From assembly GCF_001720465.1 (NCBI RefSeq), contig NZ_CP017113.1, positions 2,294,001 through 2,358,000 on the forward strand: a stretch of DNA of 64,000 nucleotides. Direction: 5' to 3'. The notes under the pieces are model-generated. The model saw only the letters and a list, made by a program, of their open reading frames with translations, ran no database searches and was not told where the DNA came from. Below, one piece after another: positions 9,890 through 18,781 of the stretch. A program made the translations under genes and the position numbers. Numbering within the stretch: position 1 is the first letter of the stretch; every line of letters starts with the position of its first letter. This stretch comes from Porphyrobacter sp. LM 6. GTDB taxonomy: Bacteria; Pseudomonadota; Alphaproteobacteria; Sphingomonadales; Sphingomonadaceae.

Positions 9890-10648
9890 ATGAACCGCCC
9901 CGCCGTGCTCGTTACCGGCGGGGCGACGCGTATCGGAGCCGCCATCGTCCAGCGCTTTGCCGCAGCAGGCTGGCACGTGGTGATCCACTACCGATCATCC
10001 TCGACCCTGGCGGACGAGCTTGCCGCGCGCCTGCCTTCGGCTGAAACCATCGGGTTCGATCTGCACGACGATGAAGCCGCCGTGGCCGCGATTACGGCCC
10101 TCGCCGCGCGGCTTCCAGACTGGCGCTGTCTGGTCAACTCGGCGTCGGTTTTTGATTACGACAGTGTAACCGAACTCGATCCGGCAACGAACCGCGAGGC
10201 AATGCAGGTCAATGCTCTCGCCCCGGCCCGGATGAGCCAAGTCTACCTCGCCCATGCGGCGAGCTTGGCCACGCGCACGGTGATCCAGATCACCGACATG
10301 AAGATCGAGAACACGAACCCCGATTTCTTCAGCTACACCATGTCTAAACACGCGCTGGCCGCGACCATCGGGATGCTGGCCAAGGGCGCGACGTCACCGC
10401 AAGACCGGGTCTACGGCATCGCGCCGGGCGCCATTCTCGCAAGCCATGACCAGCGCGAAGACGAAACCGACATTTCGCACCGCATGAACCTGCTCGGCCG
10501 CAAGACCGGCGCGGACGAAATCGCCGCTGCCGCGCTGTTCCTTGCCGGCGGATCGCTCGCCAGCGGGCAGAGCCTGTTCATCGACAGCGGCCAGCACCTG
10601 CTCGATCAGCCGCGCGACGTGATCTGGCTGGCACGCGAAGGGGCCTGA
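9890..10648 (+). CDS. SDR family oxidoreductase, pteridine-reductase/FolM-like
   Basis: A 252-residue classical short-chain dehydrogenase. The NADP-binding VTGGATRIGAAIVQRFAAAG has the T-G-x-x-x-R-I-G form typical of pteridine reductases and FolM. HYRSSS after the second strand suggests NADPH preference. LVNSASVF is the NNAG-equivalent motif, and the catalytic YxxxK is in FFSYTMSKHAL. The likely substrate is a dihydropterin, by similarity of motifs only. It is followed 12 bp later by the cytochrome b gene in the same orientation, with a GAGGGGAG site in between. Confidence 0.85.
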   Translation: MNRPAVLVTGGATRIGAAIVQRFAAAGWHVVIHYRSSSTLADELAARLPSAETIGFDLHDDEAAVAAITALAARLPDWRCLVNSASVFDYDSVTELDPATNREAMQVNALAPARMSQVYLAHAASLATRTVIQITDMKIENTNPDFFSYTMSKHALAATIGMLAKGATSPQDRVYGIAPGAILASHDQREDETDISHRMNLLGRKTGADEIAAAALFLAGGSLASGQSLFIDSGQHLLDQPRDVIWLAREGA

Positions 10649-10660
10649 GGGGAGCTACGG

Positions 10661-11389
10661 ATGGCAAAGAAGCACGCGCTTTCGACACGGCTATGGCACT
10701 GGGTGAACGCGGGCGCGATCATCGTGTTGTTCATGACCGGGCTCAACATCTCGAACGCGCACCGCCACCTCTACTGGGGTGACTATGGCTTCGATCCCAA
10801 GGACGCGTGGCTCTCCGTCATCAAGTTTCCCGGCTGGGCGACAATCCCGCAGCATTACAACCTCGCAATGGCGCGCGACTGGCACATCACCGCCGCCTGG
10901 CCCTTCGGGATCGGGGTGGTTTTCATCTGGGCGGCGATGCTGATCAATGGCCACTTCCGCCGCGATCTGATGACGGCGCCGAAGGACTGGACCCCAGGCG
11001 CGGTGATCGCTTCGATCAAGGCCCATTCGGGGCCGGGAGGTCATACCCACGGCTATAATTCGGTGCAGAAGATTCTCTATGGCGGCGTGTTCGGCGTGCT
11101 CTTGCCGCTGATGCTGTTCACCGGCCTTGCGATCAGCCCCGGCTTTCAGGCCGCGGCGCCGTGGCTGCTTGACCTGTTCGGGGGGCGCCAGAGCGCGCGC
11201 TCGCTCCACTTCCTTGCCGCTTGGGCGATCTTCGCGTTCTTCGTCATCCACATCGTGCTGGCCGTGTCCGACTGGCGGTTGATCCTCGAGATGTTCACCG
11301 GCGGCACACGCGAGGCCGAAGCTGCCCCTGCCCCGCCCCTGCCCGAACCCGACCCTGCCACCGAAGAGGGAGCACCCGCCCATGGTTGA
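10661..11389 (+). CDS. Cytochrome b561/Ni-hydrogenase-type cytochrome b subunit
   Basis: A 242-residue membrane protein with four predicted helices. The first carries a haem-ligand histidine in STRLWHWVNAGAI, the second follows ARDWHITAAWPFGIG, and the later LHFLAAWAIFAFFVIHIV helix supplies two histidines. This is the diheme cytochrome b pattern. The C-terminal tail is Pro/Glu/Ala rich (EAAPAPPLPEPDP). Its stop overlaps the start of the molybdopterin oxidoreductase gene by 8 bp, so it is almost certainly the membrane electron donor or acceptor for that periplasmic enzyme. Confidence 0.88.
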   Translation: MAKKHALSTRLWHWVNAGAIIVLFMTGLNISNAHRHLYWGDYGFDPKDAWLSVIKFPGWATIPQHYNLAMARDWHITAAWPFGIGVVFIWAAMLINGHFRRDLMTAPKDWTPGAVIASIKAHSGPGGHTHGYNSVQKILYGGVFGVLLPLMLFTGLAISPGFQAAAPWLLDLFGGRQSARSLHFLAAWAIFAFFVIHIVLAVSDWRLILEMFTGGTREAEAAPAPPLPEPDPATEEGAPAHG

Positions 11390-12131
11390 TCTGCCCCGCC
11401 GTTCGCTGCTTGCCGGAATGGCCGCGTTGGGCGCCTCCGCCTGCTCAAAGATCAACGAGAGCGAAACCACCCAAGCCCTGTTCAAAGCCGCCGAGGACGG
11501 CCACCGCGCCGTCCACCGCGCGCTGGCGGGCAAGCAGGGCCTCGCGCCCGAATATACCCGCGCCGAACGCTCGCCGACCTTCCGCGGCAATGGCTCGGTA
11601 ACGGTCGAAGGCGCCGCCTATCAGGACCAGCTCGCCAGGGGCTTTCCCGACTGGCGGCTCGAGGTGCGCGGGCTGGTCGATCAGCCCTTGAGCCTCAGCC
11701 TCGCCGACATCCGCGCCCTGCCGCAGCGCACCCAGATCACCCGCCACGATTGCGTCGAAGGCTGGAGCGCGATCGGCGAGTGGACGGGGCCGCAGCTGGC
11801 CGCACTGCTCGATGCAGCCAAGGTGCGCAAAGAGGCCAACTTCATCGTCTTCCGCTGCGCCGACACTTATCGCGACAAGCCCTATTACGAGAGCATCGAC
11901 ATGGTCGATGCCTATCACCCGCAGACCATCATCGCCCATTCGCTGAACGGCGAACCCCTGCCCGAAAAGAACGGCGCGCCGCTCAGGATGCGGATCGAAC
12001 GGCAACTCGGTTACAAGCAGGCCAAGTATGTCGAGGCGATCGAGGCGGTGACGAGCTTCGACCAGATCGGCCAGGGCGGCGGCGGCTTCTGGGAGGATTA
12101 CGCCGGCTACCAGTGGTATGCCGGGGTCTAG
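11382..12131 (+). CDS. Tat-exported molybdopterin-dependent oxidoreductase (sulfite-oxidase/MsrP fold)
   Basis: A 249-residue protein with a twin-arginine signal (LPRRSLLAGMAALGASAC). The ASAC end could also be a lipobox. The oxidoreductase molybdopterin-binding domain has the molybdenum-ligand cysteine in ITRHDCVEGWSAIGEW, and later PLRMRIERQLGYKQAKYVEAI. The fold is that of YedY/MsrP, the methionine-sulfoxide reductase catalytic subunit, but the protein is shorter than typical MsrP and its partner is a b561-type rather than MsrQ-type cytochrome. It may therefore act on another substrate. The stop overlaps the convergent DUF1801 gene. Confidence 0.87.
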   Translation: MVDLPRRSLLAGMAALGASACSKINESETTQALFKAAEDGHRAVHRALAGKQGLAPEYTRAERSPTFRGNGSVTVEGAAYQDQLARGFPDWRLEVRGLVDQPLSLSLADIRALPQRTQITRHDCVEGWSAIGEWTGPQLAALLDAAKVRKEANFIVFRCADTYRDKPYYESIDMVDAYHPQTIIAHSLNGEPLPEKNGAPLRMRIERQLGYKQAKYVEAIEAVTSFDQIGQGGGGFWEDYAGYQWYAGV

Positions 12132-12568
12132 CCCTCGGGATAGAGCCGGTTCATCGTCTGCCAGTCGGCCGCGATGATGTCTTCCAGCACCGCCAGATCG
12201 ATGTCGGCGAGCTTGTTGACGTAAAGGCAGCTCTTGCCTGTGCTGTACTTGCCCAGCCGCGTCAGCTTGTCATCGCGCCCGGAGCCCGTCGCAGGATCGC
12301 AATAGCCGCCCATGAAGTAGAGCGAGTGCTTGGCCTTGCGCGGGCTGAAGCCGGCGCGCATCCAATGCACATCGCGCCCGCTTTCATAGGTGGTGCGGTA
12401 TTCGCCGTAGCCGATGATGCTCGGCCCCCACATCTTCGGCTGCGCGCCCGTCACGCGGCGGAACAGCGCATCAATCACGCGTGCCTCCTCGCGCTTGGCA
12501 GGCGGTTCGACCGAAGCGAGGAACGTTTCGACCGCAACATCGGTGATCGTGGTTTTCGGCTCCGCCAT
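12128..12568 (-). CDS. DUF1801 domain protein (frataxin-like fold)
   Basis: A 146-residue protein of the YdhG/DUF1801 type, a small fold related to frataxin-like and iron-chaperone proteins. Recognisable blocks are KMWGPSIIGYGEYRTTY, ARAGF-like WMRAGFSPRKAKHSLYF, and the C-terminal SCLYVNKLADIDLAVLEDII. Two adjacent ATGs exist at 12571 and 12568. The second is chosen because AAGGAGG is then 6 bp upstream instead of 3. The stop codons of this gene and of the oxidoreductase overlap (convergent). Function is not established. Confidence 0.85.
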   Translation of the reverse strand: MAEPKTTITDVAVETFLASVEPPAKREEARVIDALFRRVTGAQPKMWGPSIIGYGEYRTTYESGRDVHWMRAGFSPRKAKHSLYFMGGYCDPATGSGRDDKLTRLGKYSTGKSCLYVNKLADIDLAVLEDIIAADWQTMNRLYPEG

Positions 12569-12652
12569 CATTGGCCTCCTTGGCAATCCGGCCACCTTGC
12601 CAAACCGCAGGCAGCGGGTAACCTGAGCCAAGAAAACCACGAAAGGAGACGC

Positions 12653-13879
12653 ATGAGCAAGGCCCTCCTCGATCGCTTTCTTGCCCGCGGGGTGCGGCAA
12701 GGCCGCCTCGGCGTGGTATTCGCCGATGGCAGCCACAGCACCTATGGCACCTCCGCCCCCGGCTTTCCCGAGGTCGTGATGCGCTTCACCGACGACCGCG
12801 TGCCGCGCGACATCATCCTCGATCCCCGCCTCGGCGCGGCCGAAGCGTTCATAGACGGGCGGCTGCTGATCGAAGAGGGCGACGTGATGGATCTCGTCAG
12901 CCTGCTGCGCGCCAACAACCCTTGGGACAAGGGTGGCGACATCGGCACGCCGAGCACATTGAAGCGCCTGATCAACCGCGCCAGCTTCGCCGCCGAGCAG
13001 ATCAACAACCGCGTGGGTTCGAAGAAGAACGTCGCGCACCACTATGACATCGGCAACACGCTCTATGCGCTGATGCTCGACGCCGAGCACTGGCAGTATT
13101 CCTGCGCCTATTGGGCCGATGGCGTGACCACGCTGGGCGAGGCGCAGGGTGCCAAGCTGGCGCATATCGCCAGGAAGCTGGCGCTCACGGCGGGTCAGCA
13201 GGTGCTCGATATCGGCTGCGGTTGGGGCGGCATGGCGATCCACCTTGCCAAGCATCACGATGTCCACGTCACCGGCATCACACTGTCCGAAGAACAGGCC
13301 ACCCTCGCCCGCGAGCGGGTGCGCGCGGCAGGCGTGGCCGACAAGGTGACGATCCTGCTCGAGGATTACCGCGATACCGCGGCGGGCGGCGCAAAGTTTG
13401 ACCGGATCGTATCCGTTGGCATGTTCGAACACGTCGGGCGCGCGCAGTTCGAAACCTTCTTCGAGGCCTGCGCCAAAATGCTGGCGGACGACGGGGTGAT
13501 GCTGCTCCACACCATCGGCCGCTTCGGCGGGCCCGGCACCACCGACGCCTTCACCCGCAAATACATCTTCCCCGGCGGCTACATCCCTGCGCTATCCGAG
13601 ACGCTGGCAGCCTCGGAGAAATTCCGCCTGATTGCCGCCGATGTCGAAACGCTGCGGCTGCACTACGCCAAGACGATCCGCGCTTGGTACGCCAACTGCA
13701 TGACCCACCGCGAGGCGATCATCGCGCTGTTCGACGAGAAGTTTTTCCGGATGTGGACCTTCTACCTCGCCGGCGCCGCCACCGTCTTCGAGAACGGCGG
13801 GATGTGCAATTACCAGATCCAGTACATCCGCAGCCGCCATGCGGTGCCGATCACACGCGACTATCTGATCGGGGCCTAA
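12653..13879 (+). CDS. cfa: Cyclopropane-fatty-acyl-phospholipid synthase family methyltransferase
   Basis: A 408-residue enzyme that transfers a methylene from SAM to unsaturated acyl chains of membrane phospholipids. The N-terminal lipid-binding part is followed by the family landmark KKNVAHHYDIGNTLYALML, then SAM motif I in VLDIGCGWGGMAIHLAKHH. Other marks are VGMFEHVGR and the C-terminal FFRMWTFYLAGAATVFENG. The start at 12653 follows an AAGGAGA site by 5 bp. A long upstream extension of the same frame through the previous gene is not real. Related family members make other branched or cyclic lipids, so the exact product is inferred. Confidence 0.92.
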   Translation: MSKALLDRFLARGVRQGRLGVVFADGSHSTYGTSAPGFPEVVMRFTDDRVPRDIILDPRLGAAEAFIDGRLLIEEGDVMDLVSLLRANNPWDKGGDIGTPSTLKRLINRASFAAEQINNRVGSKKNVAHHYDIGNTLYALMLDAEHWQYSCAYWADGVTTLGEAQGAKLAHIARKLALTAGQQVLDIGCGWGGMAIHLAKHHDVHVTGITLSEEQATLARERVRAAGVADKVTILLEDYRDTAAGGAKFDRIVSVGMFEHVGRAQFETFFEACAKMLADDGVMLLHTIGRFGGPGTTDAFTRKYIFPGGYIPALSETLAASEKFRLIAADVETLRLHYAKTIRAWYANCMTHREAIIALFDEKFFRMWTFYLAGAATVFENGGMCNYQIQYIRSRHAVPITRDYLIGA

Positions 13880-15237
13880 CCCATCTCGTGCGCGCCGGGG
13901 CGCTGGCGCGGGCGGTAGACCGGGCCGAAGCCCATCAGCGCCGCACCCACCAGCGGCAGCGCCACCACCCACCAGCGAACGCCCGTTATCGAATCGGGGC
14001 TCGCAATCGTCAGCCCGGCGGTCGCGCCCAGTCCCGCGCAGATCGCCAGCACGCCCAGTACCGCCCGCAGACGCGGCACGGTGCGTCCGCCGCGAACCGG
14101 TCCGAAGCTCCTCTCATGCCGCGCAAAGATGCCGATCATGGGGAACAGCGCGACAATATAGACGGCGATCCAGATCGGACGCGTGATCCACCATTCGGTG
14201 GTCCCCGGCACAGGGGCAAGGCCCCAGCCGCCCAGCAACAGGTAATCGCCCGTCATCACCAGCACGAAGGCAGTGAGGTGCCACAGGAAGATGGTCATGA
14301 TCATGCCGTTCATCAGCACCGTCCAGGTCCACAGGCGTACGCTTTCCAGCATCCGCCGCCCGGCCTGCTCCAGCGCCAGCACCAGCCCGATCTGCGTCGC
14401 GCCCAGCGCGAGCAGCGCCAGCGTCGGCGGGAGCGAGTTGGAAAACCCTTCCGGCGCCGAAACCATCGACACCGGGTAGAAGCCGAAAGCCGTAATCTTC
14501 ACGAGGATCGCCAGCCAGACGGCGAACCACCCCCACGGGAACCACGTCTTGTCAAACTTGCCCGCCCGCCACGCAAAACCGAGCTGGTGGATCGCAAGGA
14601 ACACCCACAGGAAGTTGGTGAAATTGACCCACGGAACCTTGGCGCTGAAGGTCAGCCAGTCGGTCAGCATCGCCAAGGGCACGAACATCGCTACGCTGCC
14701 CCAGCCCAGCCGCTCCCACAGCCGGTGGGCGATCGGGGTGAAGGCAGTGACCAGCAGATAGACCGCAAGGAACCAGACGGGGATCAGCGCCGCCTGCGTC
14801 GCCATGCGGATCTGCTCGCGCGGCAGACCCAGCTGCGTCAGCGCCACAGCCAGCGCCGCCCACACCAGCAGCACCGGGAAGGTCGGCGTGATCAGGCGCT
14901 GCACCCGGCTTGCCAGCCAGTCGCGATAGACACCCGCCTGATCGGGCGCGGCCTTGGCGGTGGTCGCGGTCCAGCTCACCTGGTTGGCATAGCCGCCGAC
15001 GAGAAAGAACACCGGCATCACCTGAAAGCCCCAGGTTAACCAGTGCGCCCATTGCGAAATCGAGAGCAGGTCACCGCGCCGCAGCTCGCCCGCGGCATCG
15101 ACGTAGAGGCCGGCCATCAGCCAGTGTCCGACGATGACCGCAAGGATCGAGACCGCGCGCAGGAAATCGACCCAGCGGTTGCGTGTCGGCGGGGTCAGCT
15201 CCGCCAGCTCGCGCGCCTTGCTCCACATTGTCAGCAT
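13876..15237 (-). CDS. Acyltransferase family 3 membrane protein
   Basis: A 453-residue protein with about ten hydrophobic helices. The signature starts with RWVDFLRAVSILAVIVGHW, whose arginine and the following histidine match the acyltransferase-3 active-site layout (OafA/NodX type). Such enzymes O-acylate surface sugars or other exported molecules. The start at 15237 (MLTMWSKAREL) has GAGGG 5 bp upstream; a GTG at 15249 is in frame but has no such site. Its stop overlaps the convergent cfa stop by 4 bp. Confidence 0.85.
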   Translation of the reverse strand: MLTMWSKARELAELTPPTRNRWVDFLRAVSILAVIVGHWLMAGLYVDAAGELRRGDLLSISQWAHWLTWGFQVMPVFFLVGGYANQVSWTATTAKAAPDQAGVYRDWLASRVQRLITPTFPVLLVWAALAVALTQLGLPREQIRMATQAALIPVWFLAVYLLVTAFTPIAHRLWERLGWGSVAMFVPLAMLTDWLTFSAKVPWVNFTNFLWVFLAIHQLGFAWRAGKFDKTWFPWGWFAVWLAILVKITAFGFYPVSMVSAPEGFSNSLPPTLALLALGATQIGLVLALEQAGRRMLESVRLWTWTVLMNGMIMTIFLWHLTAFVLVMTGDYLLLGGWGLAPVPGTTEWWITRPIWIAVYIVALFPMIGIFARHERSFGPVRGGRTVPRLRAVLGVLAICAGLGATAGLTIASPDSITGVRWWVVALPLVGAALMGFGPVYRPRQRPGAHEMG

Positions 15238-15404
15238 ATGATCCCTCACGCCCGGCGGAATTGCGCCACCGGACAGAGGTTTAGCACCAAATCCTCAAGG
15301 GACGATGGCTTGCGTGCGCCCCATCCCCAGTCGCGAAAGGCCGATTGCCCCCGCCCGCGCGCGCTGATAGGGGCGCGGCGCACCCATTCCCAAGGAACCC
15401 GTTC

Positions 15405-16625
15405 ATGGCCCAGCCCCAGAAAGTCGTCCTCGCCTATTCGGGCGGTCTCGATACCAGCGTCATCGCCAAGTGGCTGAGCGTGGAACGCGGGCTGGAGGTG
15501 GTCACCTTCACCGCCGATCTGGGGCAAGGCGAGGAAATCGAACCTGCGCGCGCCAAGGCGAAGGCGATGGGCATCCCCGACAATCACATTTTCATCGAAG
15601 ACCTGCGCGAGGAATTCGTGCGCGATTTCGTGTTCCCGATGATGCGCGCCAATGCCCGCTATGAAGGCGACTATCTGCTCGGCACCTCGATCGCGCGGCC
15701 GCTGATTTCCAAGCGCCTTGTCGAGATCGCGCACCAGACCGGCGCCGATTTCATCGCCCACGGCGCGACCGGCAAGGGCAATGATCAGGTGCGCTTCGAG
15801 CTTTCCGCCTATGCGCTCGATCCCGACATCAAGGTGATCGCCCCGTGGCGCGAATGGGATCTGACCAGTCGCACCGCGCTGATCGCCTGGGCCGAAGCCC
15901 ACCAGATCCAGGTGCCCAAGGACAAGCGCGGCGATAGCCCGTTCTCGACCGATGCGAACCTCCTCCACACCTCCTCGGAGGGCAAGGTGCTGGAAGATCC
16001 GTGGCAGGAGACCCCGGACTATGTCTATTCGCGCACCGTCAATCCCGAGGACGCGCCCGATACGCCGGAATACATCACCGTCGATTTCGAAAAGGGTGAC
16101 GGCGTGGCGCTTAACGGCGAGGCCATGAGCCCTGCCACCCTGCTCGCCGCGCTTAACGAACTCGGTCGCAAGCACGGCATCGGTCGCCTCGATCTCGTCG
16201 AGAACCGCTTCGTCGGCATGAAGAGCCGCGGGATGTACGAAACCCCCGGCGGCGAAATCTACGCCCGCGCCCACCGCGGGATCGAGCAGATCACGCTCGA
16301 TCGCGGCGCGGGGCACCTCAAGGACGAGCTCATGCCGCGCTATGCCGAGCTCATCTACAACGGCTTCTGGTTCAGCCCCGAACGCGAGATGCTCCAGGCC
16401 GCGATCGACCACAGCCAGGACAAGGTCACCGGCACGGTGCGGCTGAAGCTCTACAAGGGCCTCGCCAGCGTGGTCGGGCGCAAGTCGCCTTTCTCGCTCT
16501 ATTCCGAAGCCCACGTCACCTTCGAGGATGACGCCGGGGCCTATGACCAGAAGGACGCGGAAGGCTTCATCAAGCTCAATGGCCTGCGCCTGCGCCTGCT
16601 CTCGCGCCGCAACCGCGACGCCTGA
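15405..16625 (+). CDS. argG: Argininosuccinate synthase
   Basis: Condenses citrulline and aspartate with ATP in arginine biosynthesis. The P-loop pyrophosphatase motif [11 protein letters not shown] is at residues 8-18. [13 protein letters not shown], the citrulline/aspartate-binding block, and [10 protein letters not shown] are present, and the length (406 residues) is normal. The start at 15405 ([14 protein letters not shown]) follows AAGGAACCC by a few bases. No other arginine gene is nearby. The acyltransferase gene is divergent. Confidence 0.97.
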   Translation: MAQPQKVVLAYSGGLDTSVIAKWLSVERGLEVVTFTADLGQGEEIEPARAKAKAMGIPDNHIFIEDLREEFVRDFVFPMMRANARYEGDYLLGTSIARPLISKRLVEIAHQTGADFIAHGATGKGNDQVRFELSAYALDPDIKVIAPWREWDLTSRTALIAWAEAHQIQVPKDKRGDSPFSTDANLLHTSSEGKVLEDPWQETPDYVYSRTVNPEDAPDTPEYITVDFEKGDGVALNGEAMSPATLLAALNELGRKHGIGRLDLVENRFVGMKSRGMYETPGGEIYARAHRGIEQITLDRGAGHLKDELMPRYAELIYNGFWFSPEREMLQAAIDHSQDKVTGTVRLKLYKGLASVVGRKSPFSLYSEAHVTFEDDAGAYDQKDAEGFIKLNGLRLRLLSRRNRDA

Positions 16626-16656
16626 TTTGCCGTCTTCTGGGTGTTGAAAAGCGAGT

Positions 16657-16675
16657 CGCTGCGCTGTCCGCAGCG
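16657..16675 (+). terminator. 7-bp stem-loop 32 bp after argG
   Basis: CGCTGCG at 16657-16663 pairs perfectly with CGCAGCG at 16669-16675 around a 5-nt loop. No T-run follows, so it is only a candidate transcript end for argG. Confidence 0.35.
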
Positions 16676-16779
16676 GCTTGGCCCCTGTAACGTGACAGTC
16701 TGAAGGCGGTTTCGTTCCCGCCATGCCGATCGTTTCGCGACAAATGCGACGAGGCGTTGAGTTATCCACTCGTGTCCAC

Positions 16780-17395
16780 AGGGCAAATCGCCCGAAGTGG
16801 AAAAGTCGCCGGTGCGGATGTTGTCAGAACGCCGATTCAGGCGCACTTTCAACTTGTCTTCGGGACACGGAGCAACCGGAACGGAAAGCCGCAAGGCCTT
16901 GAAGTTACCGGGGTTTTGATCCCAAGGATGGCGGTGACATCTGTCCACGCGCCTATCGAGAGACGGCATGAGGGAGGCTTCGGCCAAACGCAAGCCGGAT
17001 CGTTTGAGACGGGAGCGACGCGGTGGAACCGGACAGGCCAAGAACCTGGCCGAAGACCGGATGAAGCGAAGAAGGCGCAAGCCGGAAACGCAGCATAACG
17101 GATCGGTAAAGGAACGCGGTCTCGGCCAAGCGAATGCGCATGGCAGCGGAATGCGGAGCCTTCGGGCGAGAGCGGAACGCGGCAGGGCAGGAGCGAAAGC
17201 CGGATGCCGGCGCGAGCGCCGGTGACGAATCCCGGAGCGGGAAGTCGCAAGACCGAACGCATCGGGGCCAGACATCGGGCGCCAAGTATGCCCCGGAGCA
17301 GGCACATCGGAAGGTTCGCCGGAAGATTGCAGAGCGAGGGGTGTCCACACGCCGGTGAGAGTGGGGTCGGCAGCGATGCCGGCCCCATTTGCATT
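16780..17395 (+). ncRNA. Candidate structured noncoding RNA between argG and the RlpA-like gene
   Basis: This stretch has no ORF with protein-like content in either orientation, yet it is full of short perfect stems. A long outer stem pairs CCCGAAG (16791-16797) with CTTCGGG (16857-16863), with AAAGT/ACTTT inside. GGCCA at 17036-17040 pairs with TGGCC at 17047-17051, flanked by CCGG/CCGG. CCGGCG (17207-17212) pairs with CGCCGG (17217-17222). TCCCG (17230-17234) pairs with CGGGA (17238-17242). CGGGGC (17263-17268) pairs with GCCCCG (17290-17295). A 10-bp final stem at 17363-17386 closes on a GCGA tetraloop and is followed by ATTT. The plus strand is strongly purine-biased with many GGA and GCGGA steps. 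The conserved cores of tmRNA, RNase P RNA and SRP RNA were looked for and not found. Ends and strand are inferred. Confidence 0.45.
17363..17386 (+). terminator. 10-bp stem with GCGA loop ending the RNA candidate
   Basis: GGGGTCGGCA at 17363-17372 pairs with TGCCGGCCCC at 17377-17386 (one G-T pair) around a GCGA tetraloop. It is followed by ATTTGCATT. It reads as either the 3' terminal stem of the structured RNA or a weak intrinsic terminator. Confidence 0.5.
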
Positions 17396-17616
17396 GTGGT
17401 CTATGCGACTGTTTTACCGGCCCCCAAGCGGTCCGAATTCGCGGCTCAGCCGAGTCGCTGCGCCCCCGGACCGGCCCTTTTTGGCTCTCAGCTCGCTCAC
17501 CCTAAGCAACACTTCACCGCGATTCCGGCTCGACTCGCGGCCCAATCGAACCCTTCCGGCGATGAACCGCGCCCGCGATTTGCCTTTTGCGCAGCCCCCG
17601 ATCTATCCGCGCCGCC

Positions 17617-18153
17617 ATGCGGACGGGAACGCAGATCAAGGGCCAGCTAGGCCGCAAAATGCAGACGGCGATGGTTGCCGCCCTGCTCGGCCTTGCGCCG
17701 ATGGGAGCCTCCTCGGCGCTGGCGTCTGATCCGGGTGCCAATGCGGCCGACACCGCCACCAGCGCCGCCGTGATCGAGCTTGTGCCGGTTCCCCTCACCA
17801 CCGAAGTCACCGCGCCCGCCTCACAGGCCGAGGAAGCTCCTTCGGCGCCGCAGGAAACCGTGATCGGCCGCGGTAGCGCCTCCTATTACGCCGCCAAGTT
17901 CCACGGCCGCCGCACCGCCAGCGGCGAAGCCTTCGACAACAACGACATGACAGCCGCGCACCGCACCCTGCCCTTCGGCAGCCGCGTGCGCGTCACCAAT
18001 CCCTCGACCGGCGCCAGCGTGATCGTGCGGATCAATGATCGCGGGCCCTTCACCAAGGGCCGCCTGATCGATGTCAGCCGCGCAGCCGCCGACCAGCTCG
18101 GCATGGTCGCTCGCGGCCACGCCACGGTCGAACTTGCCCTGATCGAAGACTGA
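17617..18153 (+). CDS. RlpA-like septal ring lytic transglycosylase / DPBB domain protein
   Basis: A 178-residue exported protein with a double-psi beta-barrel. The signal peptide ends near GASSALA/SD, then comes an Ala/Thr/Pro-rich spacer. The DPBB begins at GRGSASYYAAKFHGRRTASG and contains FDNNDMTAAHRTLPFGSRVRV and the acid-containing RINDRGPFTKGRLIDVSRAA, the RlpA signature. RlpA cleaves naked glycan strands at the septum. No SPOR domain is present, so this is a short RlpA. Three in-frame ATGs (17587, 17617, 17659) are possible and none has a strong ribosome site. 17617 gives a complete signal peptide. Confidence 0.87.
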   Translation: MRTGTQIKGQLGRKMQTAMVAALLGLAPMGASSALASDPGANAADTATSAAVIELVPVPLTTEVTAPASQAEEAPSAPQETVIGRGSASYYAAKFHGRRTASGEAFDNNDMTAAHRTLPFGSRVRVTNPSTGASVIVRINDRGPFTKGRLIDVSRAAADQLGMVARGHATVELALIED

Positions 18154-18162
18154 TCGGCGCGT

Positions 18163-18570
18163 TCAGGGGTTGGCCGAATAGGTCATCCCGAGCGACGAGG
18201 TATCCCCCGTAATCTTGAGCTTGAGCCGCGCCATGGTGCGGTCCGAGGTATTGCGCAGCAGCGCCATCTCGCCCGGCCCGAAGCTGGCGTTGACTTCGCC
18301 GCCGGGGGCCACAGTGCCGCGCAGCACCGCGCTTGTCGCGCCCTCGCCCTTCCCCAGCACGACCACCGCGACCGGCCCTGTGTTGCGTCCGGTGACAGTG
18401 AAGCCCCCTTCCTGCCCGCCGCCCAGTTCAAAGGTCTGTCCGGCCTCGATCTGGAGGTTCGAATTGATCGTGGCATGGGCCGAAACCGCAAGCAGCGCGG
18501 TCGCGGCGATCGCGGCAAATCCGGCCGAGATGCGGCGCAGACCGAAGGGCGACATATGGGCATAGGACAT
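18163..18570 (-). CDS. Exported beta-rich protein of unknown function
   Basis: A 135-residue protein with signal peptide MSPFGLRRISAGFAAIAATA ending around VSAHA/TI. The mature part is rich in Gly, Thr and Val (GGQEGGFTVTGRNTGPVAVV, then RGTVAPGGEVNASFGPGEMA), consistent with a small beta-sandwich. I do not recognise the family. The start at 18570 (MSYAHMSPFGL) has GAAAGG about 10 bp upstream; ATG 18579 is in frame but its spacing is too short. It is divergent from the symporter gene. Confidence 0.65.
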   Translation of the reverse strand: MSYAHMSPFGLRRISAGFAAIAATALLAVSAHATINSNLQIEAGQTFELGGGQEGGFTVTGRNTGPVAVVVLGKGEGATSAVLRGTVAPGGEVNASFGPGEMALLRNTSDRTMARLKLKITGDTSSLGMTYSANP

Positions 18571-18781
18571 TGATGGCATTCCTTTCGTTCCAGCCCGTCC
18601 GCCAGCAGCTACGCATCTGTCGGCGCAGAAGATGCAACAGGACTTGCACCCAGCGTAAGCGCGGTTAGACCGTCGCGCTTCGCATACCGCGCCGGAGCCT
18701 CTCCCGGCGGGTCGTAAGGGGAATACGGCCATCACGCTTACACTGATCCTGCTTTATGTCGCGGTCCAGATTGCCCTTGCG

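Noticed and set aside
13684..15039. Plus-strand ORF (451 residues) opposite the acyltransferase gene
   Set aside because: Arg/Gln/His-rich shadow; the minus strand encodes a clean multi-helix acyltransferase.
16680..16800. Chromosomal replication origin
   Set aside because: Only one good DnaA-like box, no AT-rich unwinding region, and none of the usual alphaproteobacterial origin neighbours are present.
16541..17394. Several overlapping ORFs on both strands in the argG-rlpA gap
   Set aside because: Compositions are Arg/Ser/Pro-rich and frame-inconsistent; none has a ribosome site and signal or fold pattern. The hairpins explain the region better.
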